NCBI GenBank assembly: GCA_035697145.1
Contig: DASSDL010000149.1
Span: 1 to 64,000 of the forward strand
Length of the DNA: 64,000 nucleotides
From: DASQUK01 sp035697145
GTDB lineage: Bacteria; Actinomycetota; Acidimicrobiia; Acidimicrobiales; VFJN01
Direction: 5' to 3'
The position numbers were made by a program, and so were the translations under genes. Under the pieces are notes generated by a model. It searched no databases and was not told the origin of the DNA. It saw nothing but the letters and a program-made list of their open reading frames with translations. Position 1 is the stretch's first letter, and every line of letters begins with the position of its first letter. Shown piece by piece: positions 48,834-57,660 of the stretch.

Positions 48834-49472
48834 ATGCACCATCCGCCGCTTGAGATCCCGCGCCTGCGCGCGCTCGCTCGACACGCTCTCCCCAACCTGG
48901 TGGAGGCGACGCTGGTGCCGTTGCTGGTGTTCTACGCCGCGTTGTGGCTGGTCGGCGTGTGGGGCGGACTGATCGGCGCGCTGGTCTGGTCGTACACGGC
49001 CATCGCCCGACGCCTGGTCATCGGCCGCCCGGTCCCCGGACTGCTGGTGCTCGGCGTCGTCGGGCTCACCGCCCGCACCGTGGTGGCGGCGCTGTCCGGC
49101 AGCGTTTTCGTCTACTTCCTGCAGCCGACCCTCACCACCGTCCTGATCGCGGGGGTGTTCCTGGCTTCGGTGCCCGCCGGCCGCCCGATCGCCGAACGCC
49201 TGGCTGGCGACTTCTGCCCGTTGCCCGCCACCTTCATCGGTTCGCCACCGGTGCGGCGCTTCTTCGCCCGGATCACCGTGCTGTGGGCCTTCGTTCAGCT
49301 TGCCAACGCCGCCCTCAGCATCTGGCTGCTCATCACGCAACCGGTGGCGACCTATGTGATCGCCAAGAGCGCCACCTCCTGGGGACTCACGATCGCTGCC
49401 GTCGGCCTTTCGACCTTGTATTTCAAGCGGTCGATGCGCAACGACGGCATCACGATCCACTGGCGCTCATAG
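48834..49472 (+). CDS. VC0807-like integral membrane protein
   Basis: A 212-residue membrane protein with about five or six hydrophobic segments. NLVEATLVPLLVFYAALWLVGVWGGLIGALVWSY, ARTVVAALSGSVFVYFLQPTLTT and ITVLWAFVQLANAALSIWLL match the pattern of the VC0807/DUF3159 group distantly related to intracellular septation protein A. Function is unknown. The hydrolase gene follows with a 19-bp gap on the same strand. Confidence 0.68.
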   Translation: MHHPPLEIPRLRALARHALPNLVEATLVPLLVFYAALWLVGVWGGLIGALVWSYTAIARRLVIGRPVPGLLVLGVVGLTARTVVAALSGSVFVYFLQPTLTTVLIAGVFLASVPAGRPIAERLAGDFCPLPATFIGSPPVRRFFARITVLWAFVQLANAALSIWLLITQPVATYVIAKSATSWGLTIAAVGLSTLYFKRSMRNDGITIHWRS

Positions 49473-49491
49473 TGCGCACGAGCACCCGCTA

Positions 49492-50265
49492 GTGCCGGGG
49501 GATGTCCGGCCGCTCATGCTGCGCACCGCCGACGGGCTGAGCCTGGTCGCCGACGCCTGGCTCACCCGGGAACCGGCCACGTCCGCCGTCGTGCTCGTCC
49601 ACGGGTTCGCCGGGCACCGTCACGACGCCACCGTGGTCGCCATGGCGCAGGAGCTGCGGGCCGATGGCCATGCCGTGATCACCTACGACATGCGGGGCCA
49701 CGGCGAGTCCGAGGGTTTGTGCACGCTGGGCGTTCTCGAGCGGCTGGACGTGGCGGCCGCTGTCGTCGCCGCCCGGGACCTGGCGCCCCGGGTCGTATTG
49801 GTGGGCGCGTCGCTGGGCGCGATCGCCGTGCTGCGCTACGCCGTTGGCGTTCCGGAGGGCCCCGACCCCGAGCTGGCCGGGGTGGTGACCGTGAGCGCGC
49901 CCGCCCAGTGGCGCCTGACCACCCCCCGCACCGCGCTGGCGGCGGTACTCACCCGCACCCGGATCGGGCGGTCGCTGGCGCGCCGGCGCGGCGTCCGGCT
50001 CGACCGGCGCTGGAGCCGCCCGGAGCCGCCCGACGCGCTGGCCGCCCGGTTGACCGTCCCGCTGGCGGTGGTGCACGGCCGGGACGACCGGTTCATGCCC
50101 ACGAGCGAGGCGCAGGTGCTGCACGACGCCGCACCCGGACACCGCCGCCTCGACCTGGTGACAGGCATGGGTCACGCCTATGGCCCGCGGGGGCTGGAAC
50201 CGATCAGCGACGCCGTCGCCTGGTGCCTTGGTGTCCCGGTCCCCGAAGTGAACGTGAGCCGATAG
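49492..50265 (+). CDS. Alpha/beta-hydrolase
   Basis: A 257-residue cytosolic hydrolase. Oxyanion/HG region VVLVHGFAGHRHDATVV, the middle block YDMRGHGESEG, nucleophile VGASLGAIAVL (Ser), acid in HGRDDRFMP and GMGHAYGP carrying the His. The catalytic set is complete. The type matches lysophospholipase-like or other small esterases; the substrate is unknown. GTG 49492 is the track start; ATG 49516 is an alternative. A strong hairpin overlaps its stop codon. Confidence 0.8.
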   Translation: MPGDVRPLMLRTADGLSLVADAWLTREPATSAVVLVHGFAGHRHDATVVAMAQELRADGHAVITYDMRGHGESEGLCTLGVLERLDVAAAVVAARDLAPRVVLVGASLGAIAVLRYAVGVPEGPDPELAGVVTVSAPAQWRLTTPRTALAAVLTRTRIGRSLARRRGVRLDRRWSRPEPPDALAARLTVPLAVVHGRDDRFMPTSEAQVLHDAAPGHRRLDLVTGMGHAYGPRGLEPISDAVAWCLGVPVPEVNVSR

Positions 50266-50284
50266 GTCTCGGCGGACCGAGACC
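50265..50284 (+). terminator. Terminator hairpin at the end of the hydrolase gene
   Basis: GGTCTCGG-CGGA-CCGAGACC is a perfect 8-bp stem with a tetraloop. It begins at the last base of the hydrolase TAG stop codon and precedes the convergent reductase gene by 26 bp. Likely ends the hydrolase transcript. Confidence 0.65.
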
Positions 50285-50310
50285 GACGTCATGGGTTCCG
50301 GATCGGAGGC

Positions 50311-51576
50311 CTATGACCTCGCTCCGAGGTCCGTGGCACCCGTTGCCTCGGCCCAGGTAGCCCCGCGCTCGATCAGCCGCTGGTAGGCGAGCAGCTCGCG
50401 GGGGCGGTTCATCGCCAGCGCCCCGACCACGCGGTCGCCGCGGCGGTAGAGGGCGACGAAGCGGCGCTCGTCGGTCGACCCGTCGACGACCCGCACCTCG
50501 TCGGCGCTGGCCGACCGGCCGGCCAGCTGGATCTTGCGGTCGTACTGGTCGGACCAGAACCAGGGCACCGGGTCGTAGGGCTCGGGCTCGCGGGAGCCAT
50601 GGCCGCCGGCGTCCTCGGCGTCGAGCCAAGCGAGGAGTCGTCGAGCGGCGTGGGCGCCCATGGTGATGGCGTTGTCCCAGTGCTCGACCCGCATCAGCTC
50701 ACCGAAGCGCCGGCTGGGCCACCGAGCCACGTCACCGGCTCCCACGACACCCGGGGCCGCCAGCGTGGTGGCGTCACAGACCAAACCGTCGTCGAGCGTC
50801 AGCCCCGACCCTTCGAGCCAGCCGGTGTTGGGGACGACGCCGATGCCCACCACCACCAGGTCGGCCTCGATGGCCCTACCGTCGGCCAGCCGGACCCGCT
50901 CGACCCGCCCGTCGCCGCCGCCGTCGAGAGCGGCGACCGCCGTCCCCAGCCGAACGTCGACCCCGTGGTCACGATGCACGTCGGCCAGGACGGCGCCCAT
51001 CTCCTCCCCGAGCGCCTGGCCTAACGGCACCGGTAGCGCCTCGAGGATGGTGACGTCGAGGCCCCGGGTGCGGCACGTCGCGGCCACCTCGGCGCCGATG
51101 AAGCCGGCGCCCACCACCACGACGCGCCGCGCGCCGGCATCGACCTCGGCCCGCACGGCCAGGCAGTCGTCCAGCGTCCGCAGGGTGTGGACCCCGGCCA
51201 GGCCTTCGCTGCCCGGCAGGCGCCGGGGCGTGGCCCCGGTGGCGATGACCAGGCCGTCGAACCCGAGCCGGGCGCCATCGGCCAGGACCACCTGGCGGGC
51301 GTCGAGGTCCAGCTCCTTGGCCACCGTGCCCAGCCGCCAGTCGAGGTCGAGCGCATCGATCCCGCCGTCGACACCCACCGTCAGCGCCAGGCGGTCGGCC
51401 TCCCAGTGGCCGGCTAGCACCTGCTTGGAGAGCGGCGGCCGGTCGTAGGGCGCGTGCACCTCGTCGCCGACAACGGTGACGGTGCCTTCGAAGCCCTCGC
51501 AGCGCAGCTCCTCGGCGGCCCGCAGCCCCGCCAGGGACGCCCCGACCACCACGATGGCCGGCGCCCGGGCCGTCAT
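50311..51576 (-). CDS. FAD-dependent ferredoxin reductase
   Basis: A 421-residue pyridine-nucleotide-disulfide-oxidoreductase-fold enzyme. FAD motif VVVGASLAGLRAAEELR, APYDRPPLSKQVL, GATPRRLPGSEGL, second Rossmann motif RRVVVVGAGFIGAEVAATCR for NAD(P)H, FAD-binding GVVGAGDVARW, and a C-terminal ferredoxin-interaction domain. It should pass electrons from NAD(P)H to the ferredoxin encoded 10 bp upstream. Such pairs usually serve cytochrome P450s or Rieske oxygenases, but none is in the window. Confidence 0.9.
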   Translation of the reverse strand: MTARAPAIVVVGASLAGLRAAEELRCEGFEGTVTVVGDEVHAPYDRPPLSKQVLAGHWEADRLALTVGVDGGIDALDLDWRLGTVAKELDLDARQVVLADGARLGFDGLVIATGATPRRLPGSEGLAGVHTLRTLDDCLAVRAEVDAGARRVVVVGAGFIGAEVAATCRTRGLDVTILEALPVPLGQALGEEMGAVLADVHRDHGVDVRLGTAVAALDGGGDGRVERVRLADGRAIEADLVVVGIGVVPNTGWLEGSGLTLDDGLVCDATTLAAPGVVGAGDVARWPSRRFGELMRVEHWDNAITMGAHAARRLLAWLDAEDAGGHGSREPEPYDPVPWFWSDQYDRKIQLAGRSASADEVRVVDGSTDERRFVALYRRGDRVVGALAMNRPRELLAYQRLIERGATWAEATGATDLGARS

Positions 51577-51586
51577 CTCCGTCTGG

Positions 51587-51787
51587 TCACGTGTCGACGA
51601 TGGAGATCGCAGCCTTGGGGCAGCGGCGGACAGCCTCTTCGACCTTGGGGCGGAGCTCGTCGGGCGGTGTCTCGTCGAGCACGTAGAGGAAGTCGTCGTC
51701 GCGGACCTCGAACACCTCGGGCGCAGCTTCCATGCAGCGGGCGTTGCTCTCACACAGGTCGAAGTCGACCACCACGCGGTAGCCCAT
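51587..51787 (-). CDS. 3Fe-4S-type ferredoxin
   Basis: A 66-residue electron carrier. DFDLCESNARCMEAAPEVFEV has the first two ligand cysteines (C-x5-C) and EAVRRCPKAAISI the third (CP), the three-Cys pattern of 3Fe-4S ferredoxins. The variable position inside the C-x2-X-x2-C loop is Asn. The ATG has a strong AGGAGG site 7 nt upstream. It lies directly before its presumed reductase (10-bp gap), forming a two-gene redox module. Confidence 0.88.
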   Translation of the reverse strand: MGYRVVVDFDLCESNARCMEAAPEVFEVRDDDFLYVLDETPPDELRPKVEEAVRRCPKAAISIVDT

Positions 51788-51863
51788 CGGCAGCCCTCCT
51801 ATCCATCGGGACCCGAACAAACGTAGCCCTAACCCTCACCCCCTCCGGATAGCGTGCTCACCG

Positions 51864-53072
51864 GTGACCTCCGCCATCGACATGAGCCGGCGCGACGCCC
51901 GGCGGGTGGCGTTGGCCGCCCAGGGTTTCACCGACCCTCGTCCCCGGGGCCGGGTGGACCGACGGCACTTCCGGCGGGTGCTGGACCGGCTGGCCACCGT
52001 GCAGCTCGACTCGGTCAACGTGGTCACCCGCAGCCACGAGCTGGTCTTCTTCGCCCGGCTCGGCCCGTACGACCGCGATGCCCTCAGCCGCTGGCTGTGG
52101 GGCAGCCGCGAGGTGTTCGAGTACTGGGGCCACGAGGCCTCCCTGCACCCGGTCGAGCGCCATCGCCTCCTGCGCTGGCGCATGGCGGGCGAGCACGCCT
52201 GGGGCGGTGTCCGCCGGGTGGCCCGCGACAATCCCGAGCTGGTGACGGCGGCACTGGCCGAGGTGGCCGAGCGAGGGCCGGTCGTGATCGGCGACCTCGA
52301 CGTCCACCGCTCCTCCCCCCGCACCGAGAGCTGGTGGGGCTGGGGCGAGGGCAAGCGGGTGGTCGAGCACCTTTTCTACACCGGCCAGATCACGGCGGTC
52401 CGGCGTAACGGCTTCTCCCGCGCCTACCTGCTTCCGGAGCGTTGGATCCCGGCCGACGCGTTGGCCGCGCCCACCCCCGGCGAAGCCGACGCGCGGCGCC
52501 GGCTGCTGCTAGTCGCAGCCCGGGCCCACGGCATCGGCACGGCCCGCGACCTGGCCGACTACTACCGGCTCAATGTGCCGGCGGCGGCCCCGCTGCTGGC
52601 GGAGCTGGCGGCCGACGGGGCCCTGGTGCCGGTGCGGGTGGAAGGCTGGCGCCAGCCCGCGTACCTGCACCCCGAGGCACACGTTCCGCGTCGCCGGCTG
52701 CGCAGGCGGGCGCTGCTGTCGCCATTCGACTCACTGATCTGGGAGCGCCAGCGGACCGAGCGCCTGTGGGATTTCGCCTACCGCATCGAGATCTACACGC
52801 CGGCGCCCAAGCGCGTGCACGGGTACTACGTGCTGCCGTTCCTGCTCGACGAGGCGCTGGTGGCCCGCGTGGATCTCAAGGCCGACCGCCGAGCGGAGGT
52901 GCTCCGCGTGAGAGCTGCCTGGGCCGAGGACGGTGTGCCCGACCGGGACCGCGTCGCCTCCGCGCTCGCGGCCGAGTTGGCGGCGATGGCCGCGTGGCTG
53001 GGGTTGGGCAAGGGAGTCGCCGTCGACCGCAGGGGCGACCTGGCGTCCGACCTGCGGCGCGCGGTGCCGTGA
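51864..53072 (+). CDS. YcaQ-family winged-helix DNA glycosylase-like protein
   Basis: A 402-residue protein of the HTH_42/YcaQ family. MSRRDARRVALAAQGF, LATVQLDSVNVVTRSHELVFFARLGPYD (contains the QxD catalytic pair seen in AlkX), EYWGHEASLHPVERHRLLRWRM, and SPFDSLIWERQRTERLWDFAYRIEIYTPAPKRVHGYY in the C-terminal part. Known members unhook DNA interstrand crosslinks. Presence of the QxD motif favours activity. GTG 51864 or ATG 51882 may be the start. Confidence 0.85.
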   Translation: MTSAIDMSRRDARRVALAAQGFTDPRPRGRVDRRHFRRVLDRLATVQLDSVNVVTRSHELVFFARLGPYDRDALSRWLWGSREVFEYWGHEASLHPVERHRLLRWRMAGEHAWGGVRRVARDNPELVTAALAEVAERGPVVIGDLDVHRSSPRTESWWGWGEGKRVVEHLFYTGQITAVRRNGFSRAYLLPERWIPADALAAPTPGEADARRRLLLVAARAHGIGTARDLADYYRLNVPAAAPLLAELAADGALVPVRVEGWRQPAYLHPEAHVPRRRLRRRALLSPFDSLIWERQRTERLWDFAYRIEIYTPAPKRVHGYYVLPFLLDEALVARVDLKADRRAEVLRVRAAWAEDGVPDRDRVASALAAELAAMAAWLGLGKGVAVDRRGDLASDLRRAVP

Positions 53073-53092
53073 CGCCGTTTCCCGCACCGCGA

Positions 53093-53695
53093 TCAGGGCT
53101 GGTAGCGATCGGTGTACGTCTTGCCGGCGGCGGGTTCCCGCCGAGGGGCACCGAGGGGGCGGGCCGGGCGGCCGATGGGCACGACGGCGATCGGCTCGAT
53201 GCCCTCCGGAAGTTCGACGATGCTGCGCAGCTCGGCGGACGCCACGGTCGCGAGCGTCATGAGGGCGGAGCCGTAGCCCAATGCATTGGCCGCCAGGAGC
53301 AGGTTCTGCACCGCAGGAAAGACCGACGCCCCCAACATGCGCCGGGTGACGCCGTCGCGGCCGTCGCCGGCCACCACCACCAGCACGGGCGCGCCGCCGA
53401 AGCCGGAGCGGACCGCATCGTCGACCTCGGCGAACAGCGCGGCGGGAAGACGCGGCCGAGAATGCTCACCCGCACCACCATCCCAGAGCCGTTGCGTCAG
53501 CTCCGCGATGCGCCGCCTCCGATCGGCGTCCCGTACGACGACGAACACCCAGGGCTGCGCGTTCTCCGCGCTCGGGGCGTGCACGGCGGCGTCGAGGATC
53601 CGGGCGACGTCCTCATCCGGAACCGGATCGGGCGCGAAGGCGCGGCACGCCCGCTGGCGCAGCACCACGTCGAAGAAGAGCAGACCCTGGCCCAA
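53093..53695 (-). CDS. Nitroreductase-family flavoprotein
   Basis: A 200-residue FMN-binding enzyme. RQRACRAFAPDPVPDEDVARILDAAVHAPSAENAQPW has the FMN-binding Arg and Ser/Asn residues, FPAVQNLLLAANALGYGSALMT is the dimer-core helix, and LPEGIEPIAVVPIGRPA the end of the domain. It uses NAD(P)H or another donor to reduce nitro or quinone-like compounds; the substrate is unknown. The start is TTG 53695; GTG codons shortly after are alternatives. Confidence 0.85.
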   Translation of the reverse strand: MGQGLLFFDVVLRQRACRAFAPDPVPDEDVARILDAAVHAPSAENAQPWVFVVVRDADRRRRIAELTQRLWDGGAGEHSRPRLPAALFAEVDDAVRSGFGGAPVLVVVAGDGRDGVTRRMLGASVFPAVQNLLLAANALGYGSALMTLATVASAELRSIVELPEGIEPIAVVPIGRPARPLGAPRREPAAGKTYTDRYQP

Positions 53696-53726
53696 GCGCG
53701 GGCAGGCTAGTGCCGTGACCAGGGTG

Positions 53727-54674
53727 TCAGCCGGGCAGGGTCAGGATCTCGGCGCCGCCGTCGTTGACCAGGAGCGTGTGCTCGAACTGGGCGGTGCGAC
53801 GCCGGTCGACGGTGACCGCCGTCCAGCCGTCGCTCCAGAGCTGGTGCTGCCACGCACCCATGGTGATCATCGGCTCGATGGTGAAGGTCATGCCCGGCTC
53901 GATGACGGTGGTCGCCCGCGGGTCGTCGTAGTGCGGGATCTGCAGGTCGCTGTGGAACTGCTCGCCGATGCCGTGGCCGACGAACGCTCGCACGACCCCG
54001 TAGCCGTGTCCCTCGGCGTGCCCCTGGATGGCGCGGCCGATATCGCGGATCGGGCGGCCGGGTGACACGGCGCCAATGCCTCGATCAAGGCACTCGCGGG
54101 TCAGCCGGATCAGCTCCGCCGAGCCCTCGTCGATGGTGCCGACCGGGAAGGTGGCGTTGGTGTCGCCGTGCACGCCGTCGAGGAAGATGGTGACGTCGAG
54201 GTTGACGATGTCGCCGTCGATCAGGGCGCGGTCGTCGGGTATGCCGTGGCAGATGACCTCGTTGACGGACGTGCAGAGCGACTTGGGGAAGGCGCCGTAG
54301 TTGAGGGGGCTGGGATAGCCACCCCGCCTGATGCACTCGTCGTGGCACAGGGCGTCGAGCTCGTCGGTGGTGACGCCCGGCGCCACCGCCGCGCCCACGG
54401 TCTGCAGCACCTCGGCGGCCGCCCGGCCGGCGCGGCGCATGCGCTCGATCACGTCGGGCGGTCGCACGTGCGATTCGGCGCGCCGCACCGGCACACCGGT
54501 CTCGGCGTAGGGCGGCCGCGGGATGTCTTCCGGCACCGGGCGGGGCGGGCCCACTCGTCCGGGACGGATGTGGTCGGTGCTGGCCTTGTGGCAGCGCTTG
54601 AACTTGCGGCCGCTGCCGCACCAGCAGGGGTCGTTGGCCTTGAGGGCGAGGGCGGTCATCGAGCTGGTTGCCAT
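53727..54674 (-). CDS. map: Type I methionine aminopeptidase with SEC-C motif
   Basis: Removes the initiator methionine from new proteins. A 315-residue protein. The N-terminal SEC-C zinc motif NDPCWCGSGRKFKRCH is typical of the extended bacterial MAPs. The pita-bread domain has the five metal ligands in DIVNLDVTIFLDGVHGDTNATF, GHGIGEQFHSDL, FTIEPMI and AQFEHTLLV. Start ATG 54672-54674 (MATSSMTALALKANDP). Second map genes are common in actinobacteria, so another may exist elsewhere. Confidence 0.95.
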   Translation of the reverse strand: MATSSMTALALKANDPCWCGSGRKFKRCHKASTDHIRPGRVGPPRPVPEDIPRPPYAETGVPVRRAESHVRPPDVIERMRRAGRAAAEVLQTVGAAVAPGVTTDELDALCHDECIRRGGYPSPLNYGAFPKSLCTSVNEVICHGIPDDRALIDGDIVNLDVTIFLDGVHGDTNATFPVGTIDEGSAELIRLTRECLDRGIGAVSPGRPIRDIGRAIQGHAEGHGYGVVRAFVGHGIGEQFHSDLQIPHYDDPRATTVIEPGMTFTIEPMITMGAWQHQLWSDGWTAVTVDRRRTAQFEHTLLVNDGGAEILTLPG

Positions 54675-54781
54675 GACCCGTCCAGGCTACCGACCACGTC
54701 GCTTGGCGGACGGCGCGGAATGATGGGGTCCGGCAACCCACGCCCGGACCCCGGTCGGGCGCACACCGCCAGGAGGTGACG

Positions 54782-55891
54782 ATGCAGGTCGTGCTCGAGG
54801 GCGTCGAGCTGCGCGTCGTGCGGATGCCCCTCGCCGAACCCTTCGTCACCGCCCACGGCACCCGTCGTAACCGGGAGCTCGTGGTGGTGCGAGCCGTGGC
54901 AACCGAGGGACCCGCGGGCTGGGGCGAGTGCGTGGCCGAGCCGGAGCCGACCTACTGGCCGGAGTACTCCGCCGGCGCGCTGCACGTGCTGGAGCACCAC
55001 CTGGTCCCCCGCCTGCTCGAGGGCAGGTCGCTGCGGGAGGTTCGGGGCCACCACATGGCCAAGGCCGCGCTCGAGTGCGCCGCGCTCGACGCCGGCCTGC
55101 GGGCGGACGGCCGGTCGGTGGCCGCCTTCCTGGGCGCCACGCGCCCTGTCGTGCCCACCGGCATCGCCGTCGGCATCGCCAGGACCGTCGACGGCCTGAT
55201 CGAGTCCGTCGTCCGCTGGCGCGACCAGGGCCACCGGGCGTTCAAGATCAAGGTCCGCCCGGGCTGGGACGTCGAGCCTGTGGGCGCCGTCCGCGAGGAC
55301 GTCGGCGACGAGGTCGCCCTCCTGGTGGACGCCAACGGCAGCTTCCGCAGCGACAACCCGGAGGACATGGCCACCCTTGGCCGGCTGGCAGCGCCCGACC
55401 TGGGGCTGGTCGCCATCGAGCAGCCGTTCGCCCCCGACGACCTCGTGGGCCACGCCCGCCTGGCCCGCCAGATCGACGTGCCGGTGTGCCTCGACGAGTC
55501 GATCGGCTCGCTGGCCGACCTCGACACGGCGCTGGCGCTCGGGGCGTGCGGGGCGGTGAGCCTCAAGGCGGGTCGGGTCGGCGGGCTCGTCGAGGCCCGC
55601 CGGGTGCACCAGCGCTGCCGCGACGCCGGCGTGTCGCTGCGCTGCGGCGGCATGCTCGAGACAGGCATCGGCCGCGCCGTCAACCTGGCCATCGCCGCGC
55701 TGCCCGGATGCAACCTCCCACCCGACCTCGGACCGTCGTCGCGCTACTTCACGACCGACCTCACGCCCCCGTTCGACTCGAGGGGTGGCACCATGATCGT
55801 GCCCAGCGGGGCCGGCCTCGGGGTCGAGCCGCTGATGGAGGTGCTCGAGGACATGACGGTGAGCAAACGGATGCTGCGGGCCGCGACATGA
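54782..55891 (+). CDS. menC: o-Succinylbenzoate synthase/N-acylamino acid racemase
   Basis: An enolase-superfamily enzyme of 369 residues. Catalytic lysines are in FKIKVRPGW and SLKAGRVGGL, and metal ligands in LLVDANGSF, AIEQPFAPDD and CLDESIGSL. GMLETGIGRAVNLAIAALPG and DLGPSSRYFTTDLTPPF are diagnostic of type-2 MenC. It dehydrates SHCHC to o-succinylbenzoate in menaquinone synthesis and may also racemise N-acyl amino acids. The ATG has AGGAGG 5 nt upstream. No other men gene is adjacent. Confidence 0.9.
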   Translation: MQVVLEGVELRVVRMPLAEPFVTAHGTRRNRELVVVRAVATEGPAGWGECVAEPEPTYWPEYSAGALHVLEHHLVPRLLEGRSLREVRGHHMAKAALECAALDAGLRADGRSVAAFLGATRPVVPTGIAVGIARTVDGLIESVVRWRDQGHRAFKIKVRPGWDVEPVGAVREDVGDEVALLVDANGSFRSDNPEDMATLGRLAAPDLGLVAIEQPFAPDDLVGHARLARQIDVPVCLDESIGSLADLDTALALGACGAVSLKAGRVGGLVEARRVHQRCRDAGVSLRCGGMLETGIGRAVNLAIAALPGCNLPPDLGPSSRYFTTDLTPPFDSRGGTMIVPSGAGLGVEPLMEVLEDMTVSKRMLRAAT

Positions 55892-57168
55892 CGGCCGGGC
55901 ACGCCGCGGAGCCCGGGCCCGTGACCGGGCGCGGGTTGCCGGTGACCGCCGACGACGTCGTGGCCGCCGCCGAGCGCCTCGCCGGGTCGATCGAGCGGAC
56001 CCCCAGCGCCCATTCCCGGACCCTGTCCCAGGTGCTGGGATGCCACGTGGTGGTGAAGTTCGAGAACCTGCAGTTCATCGCGTCGTTCAAGGAGCGGGGC
56101 GCCCTCAACAAGCTGCTCCAGCTCGACGACGGCGAGCGAGCCAAGGGCGTCGTCGCCATGTCGGCCGGCAACCACGCCCAGGCCGTCGCCTACCACGCCA
56201 GCCGGCTCGGGATCGACGCCACCATCGTCATGCCCACCAACACCCCGTTCGTGAAGGTGCAACGCACGCGCGAGCTGGGGGCGACCGTCCTGCTCCTGGG
56301 CGACGGGCTGGCGGAGGCCGAAACCGAGGCCCTGCGCCTGGCCGGCGACGAGGGCCGCACCTACGTGCATCCCTTCGACGACCCTGCGGTCATCGCCGGG
56401 CAGGGGACCTGCGCGCTGGAGATGCTGGCCGACGACCCCGACCTCGACGCGCTGGTGGTGCCGGTCGGCGGCGGCGGCCTGTTGGCCGGTATGGCGGTGG
56501 CCGCCAGGAGCCTGTCACCGTCGATCGAGCTCGTCGGTGTCCAGACCGAGCGCTATCCGTCCATGGCCGCCCACGTCAACCAGGCGGATTTGCCCTGCGG
56601 CGGATCGACCATCGCCGAAGGCATCGCCGTCCCCCGCGCCGGCGACCTGACGGGCCGGATCATCGCCGCCCTGGCGGACGACGTGATCACGGTGAGGGAG
56701 GAGAGCATCGAGCAGGGCATGAACCTGCTGCTGGAGATCGAGAAGGTGGTGGCCGAGGGTGCCGGTGCCGCCGGCGTCGCCGCCCTCCTCGAGCAGCGGC
56801 AGCGCTTCGCCGGCAGGAAGGTTGGCGTGGTGATCACCGGCGGCAACGTGGACCCGCGGCTGCTGGCGTCGGTCATCATGCGGGGCCTGATCCGGAGCGG
56901 CCGGCTGACCCGCCTGCACGTGGAGGTGCCCGACGTCCCCGGCAGCATGGGCGACCTCGCCACGGTCCTCGGCCGGGTGGGGGCCAACATCGTCGAGATC
57001 CTGCACCAGCGCATGTTCGTGGACATGTCCGCCAAGTCGGCCGAGATCGAGGTCACGATCGAGACCCTCGACAAGCACCACGTCGACCGCGTGGTCGCCG
57101 CCCTCGAGGACGCTGGCTACACGGCCTCGCTGGGCCGCTTCACCCACCGGGAGGTCCCGCCGGCCTGA
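55888..57168 (+). CDS. ilvA: Threonine dehydratase with C-terminal ACT domain
   Basis: PLP enzyme deaminating threonine to 2-ketobutyrate, the precursor of isoleucine. About 426 residues. PLP lysine in ASFKERGALNKL, AMSAGNHAQAVAYHA, phosphate-binding GGGGLLAGMAVA, and a C-terminal ACT-like domain (LHVEVPDVPGSMGDLATVLG). The short regulatory domain and length fit the catabolic/TdcB-like or single-ACT group, so it may be biosynthetic or serine-specific. ATG overlaps the menC stop (ATGA). Confidence 0.88.
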   Translation: MTAGHAAEPGPVTGRGLPVTADDVVAAAERLAGSIERTPSAHSRTLSQVLGCHVVVKFENLQFIASFKERGALNKLLQLDDGERAKGVVAMSAGNHAQAVAYHASRLGIDATIVMPTNTPFVKVQRTRELGATVLLLGDGLAEAETEALRLAGDEGRTYVHPFDDPAVIAGQGTCALEMLADDPDLDALVVPVGGGGLLAGMAVAARSLSPSIELVGVQTERYPSMAAHVNQADLPCGGSTIAEGIAVPRAGDLTGRIIAALADDVITVREESIEQGMNLLLEIEKVVAEGAGAAGVAALLEQRQRFAGRKVGVVITGGNVDPRLLASVIMRGLIRSGRLTRLHVEVPDVPGSMGDLATVLGRVGANIVEILHQRMFVDMSAKSAEIEVTIETLDKHHVDRVVAALEDAGYTASLGRFTHREVPPA

Positions 57169-57209
57169 ACCCGGATTCGGCGGTAGCCGACGAGGGTACG
57201 CGTGTGGGC

Positions 57210-57632
57210 ATGGATCCTGACCAGACCGGCGAGGACTTCGACGACGAGCTGCTTGCCGACGAGTTCCCGCCCGACGAGCCACTGGCGATCGAGGACGAAG
57301 GCGTCACCGGGGTGGAGCAGCTGGGCGGGGAATCGTTCGCCGAGCGCGACGAGCGCACCGAACCGGAAGCGTGGGAGCAGCCCGTCGGAGCCGGCGAGAC
57401 GGACACGGGCGTGGAGCTGGCGGGCGACGACGCGGGCGTGCCCGACACCGAGAAGGACCTGGTCGGCGAGCGGGCCGGGGCCGAGCAGGACGATGAGCAG
57501 GGACCCCTCGCGCCCGACGACGAGTTCAGCGGCGACGAGACCACCCGAGATGTCGCCACCGAGCGGGTGACGCCGCCGGCGGAGGACGCCGCCGTCCACG
57601 TCGACGACGAGGCCCCGGGCGCCACGCCCTGA
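57210..57632 (+). CDS. DUF5709-family acidic protein
   Basis: A 140-residue, strongly acidic, probably disordered protein. DELLADEFPPDEPLAIEDEGVTGVEQLGGESFAERDERTEPE resembles the DUF5709 pattern (GYSPPERP...GTTxxEQxxGESLDxRLAxEEPD) found in actinobacteria. Nothing is known of its role. ATG 57210; GTG 57204 is possible. The gap to the next CDS is small. Confidence 0.65.
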   Translation: MDPDQTGEDFDDELLADEFPPDEPLAIEDEGVTGVEQLGGESFAERDERTEPEAWEQPVGAGETDTGVELAGDDAGVPDTEKDLVGERAGAEQDDEQGPLAPDDEFSGDETTRDVATERVTPPAEDAAVHVDDEAPGATP

Positions 57633-57660
57633 CCCCGCTGAGAATCGGCAAAGGTGGGAC

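Noticed and set aside
55888..57168. Reading the threonine dehydratase from an upstream in-frame start within menC
   Set aside because: The upstream part is menC in another phase; the ATGA junction and family N-terminus support ATG 55888.
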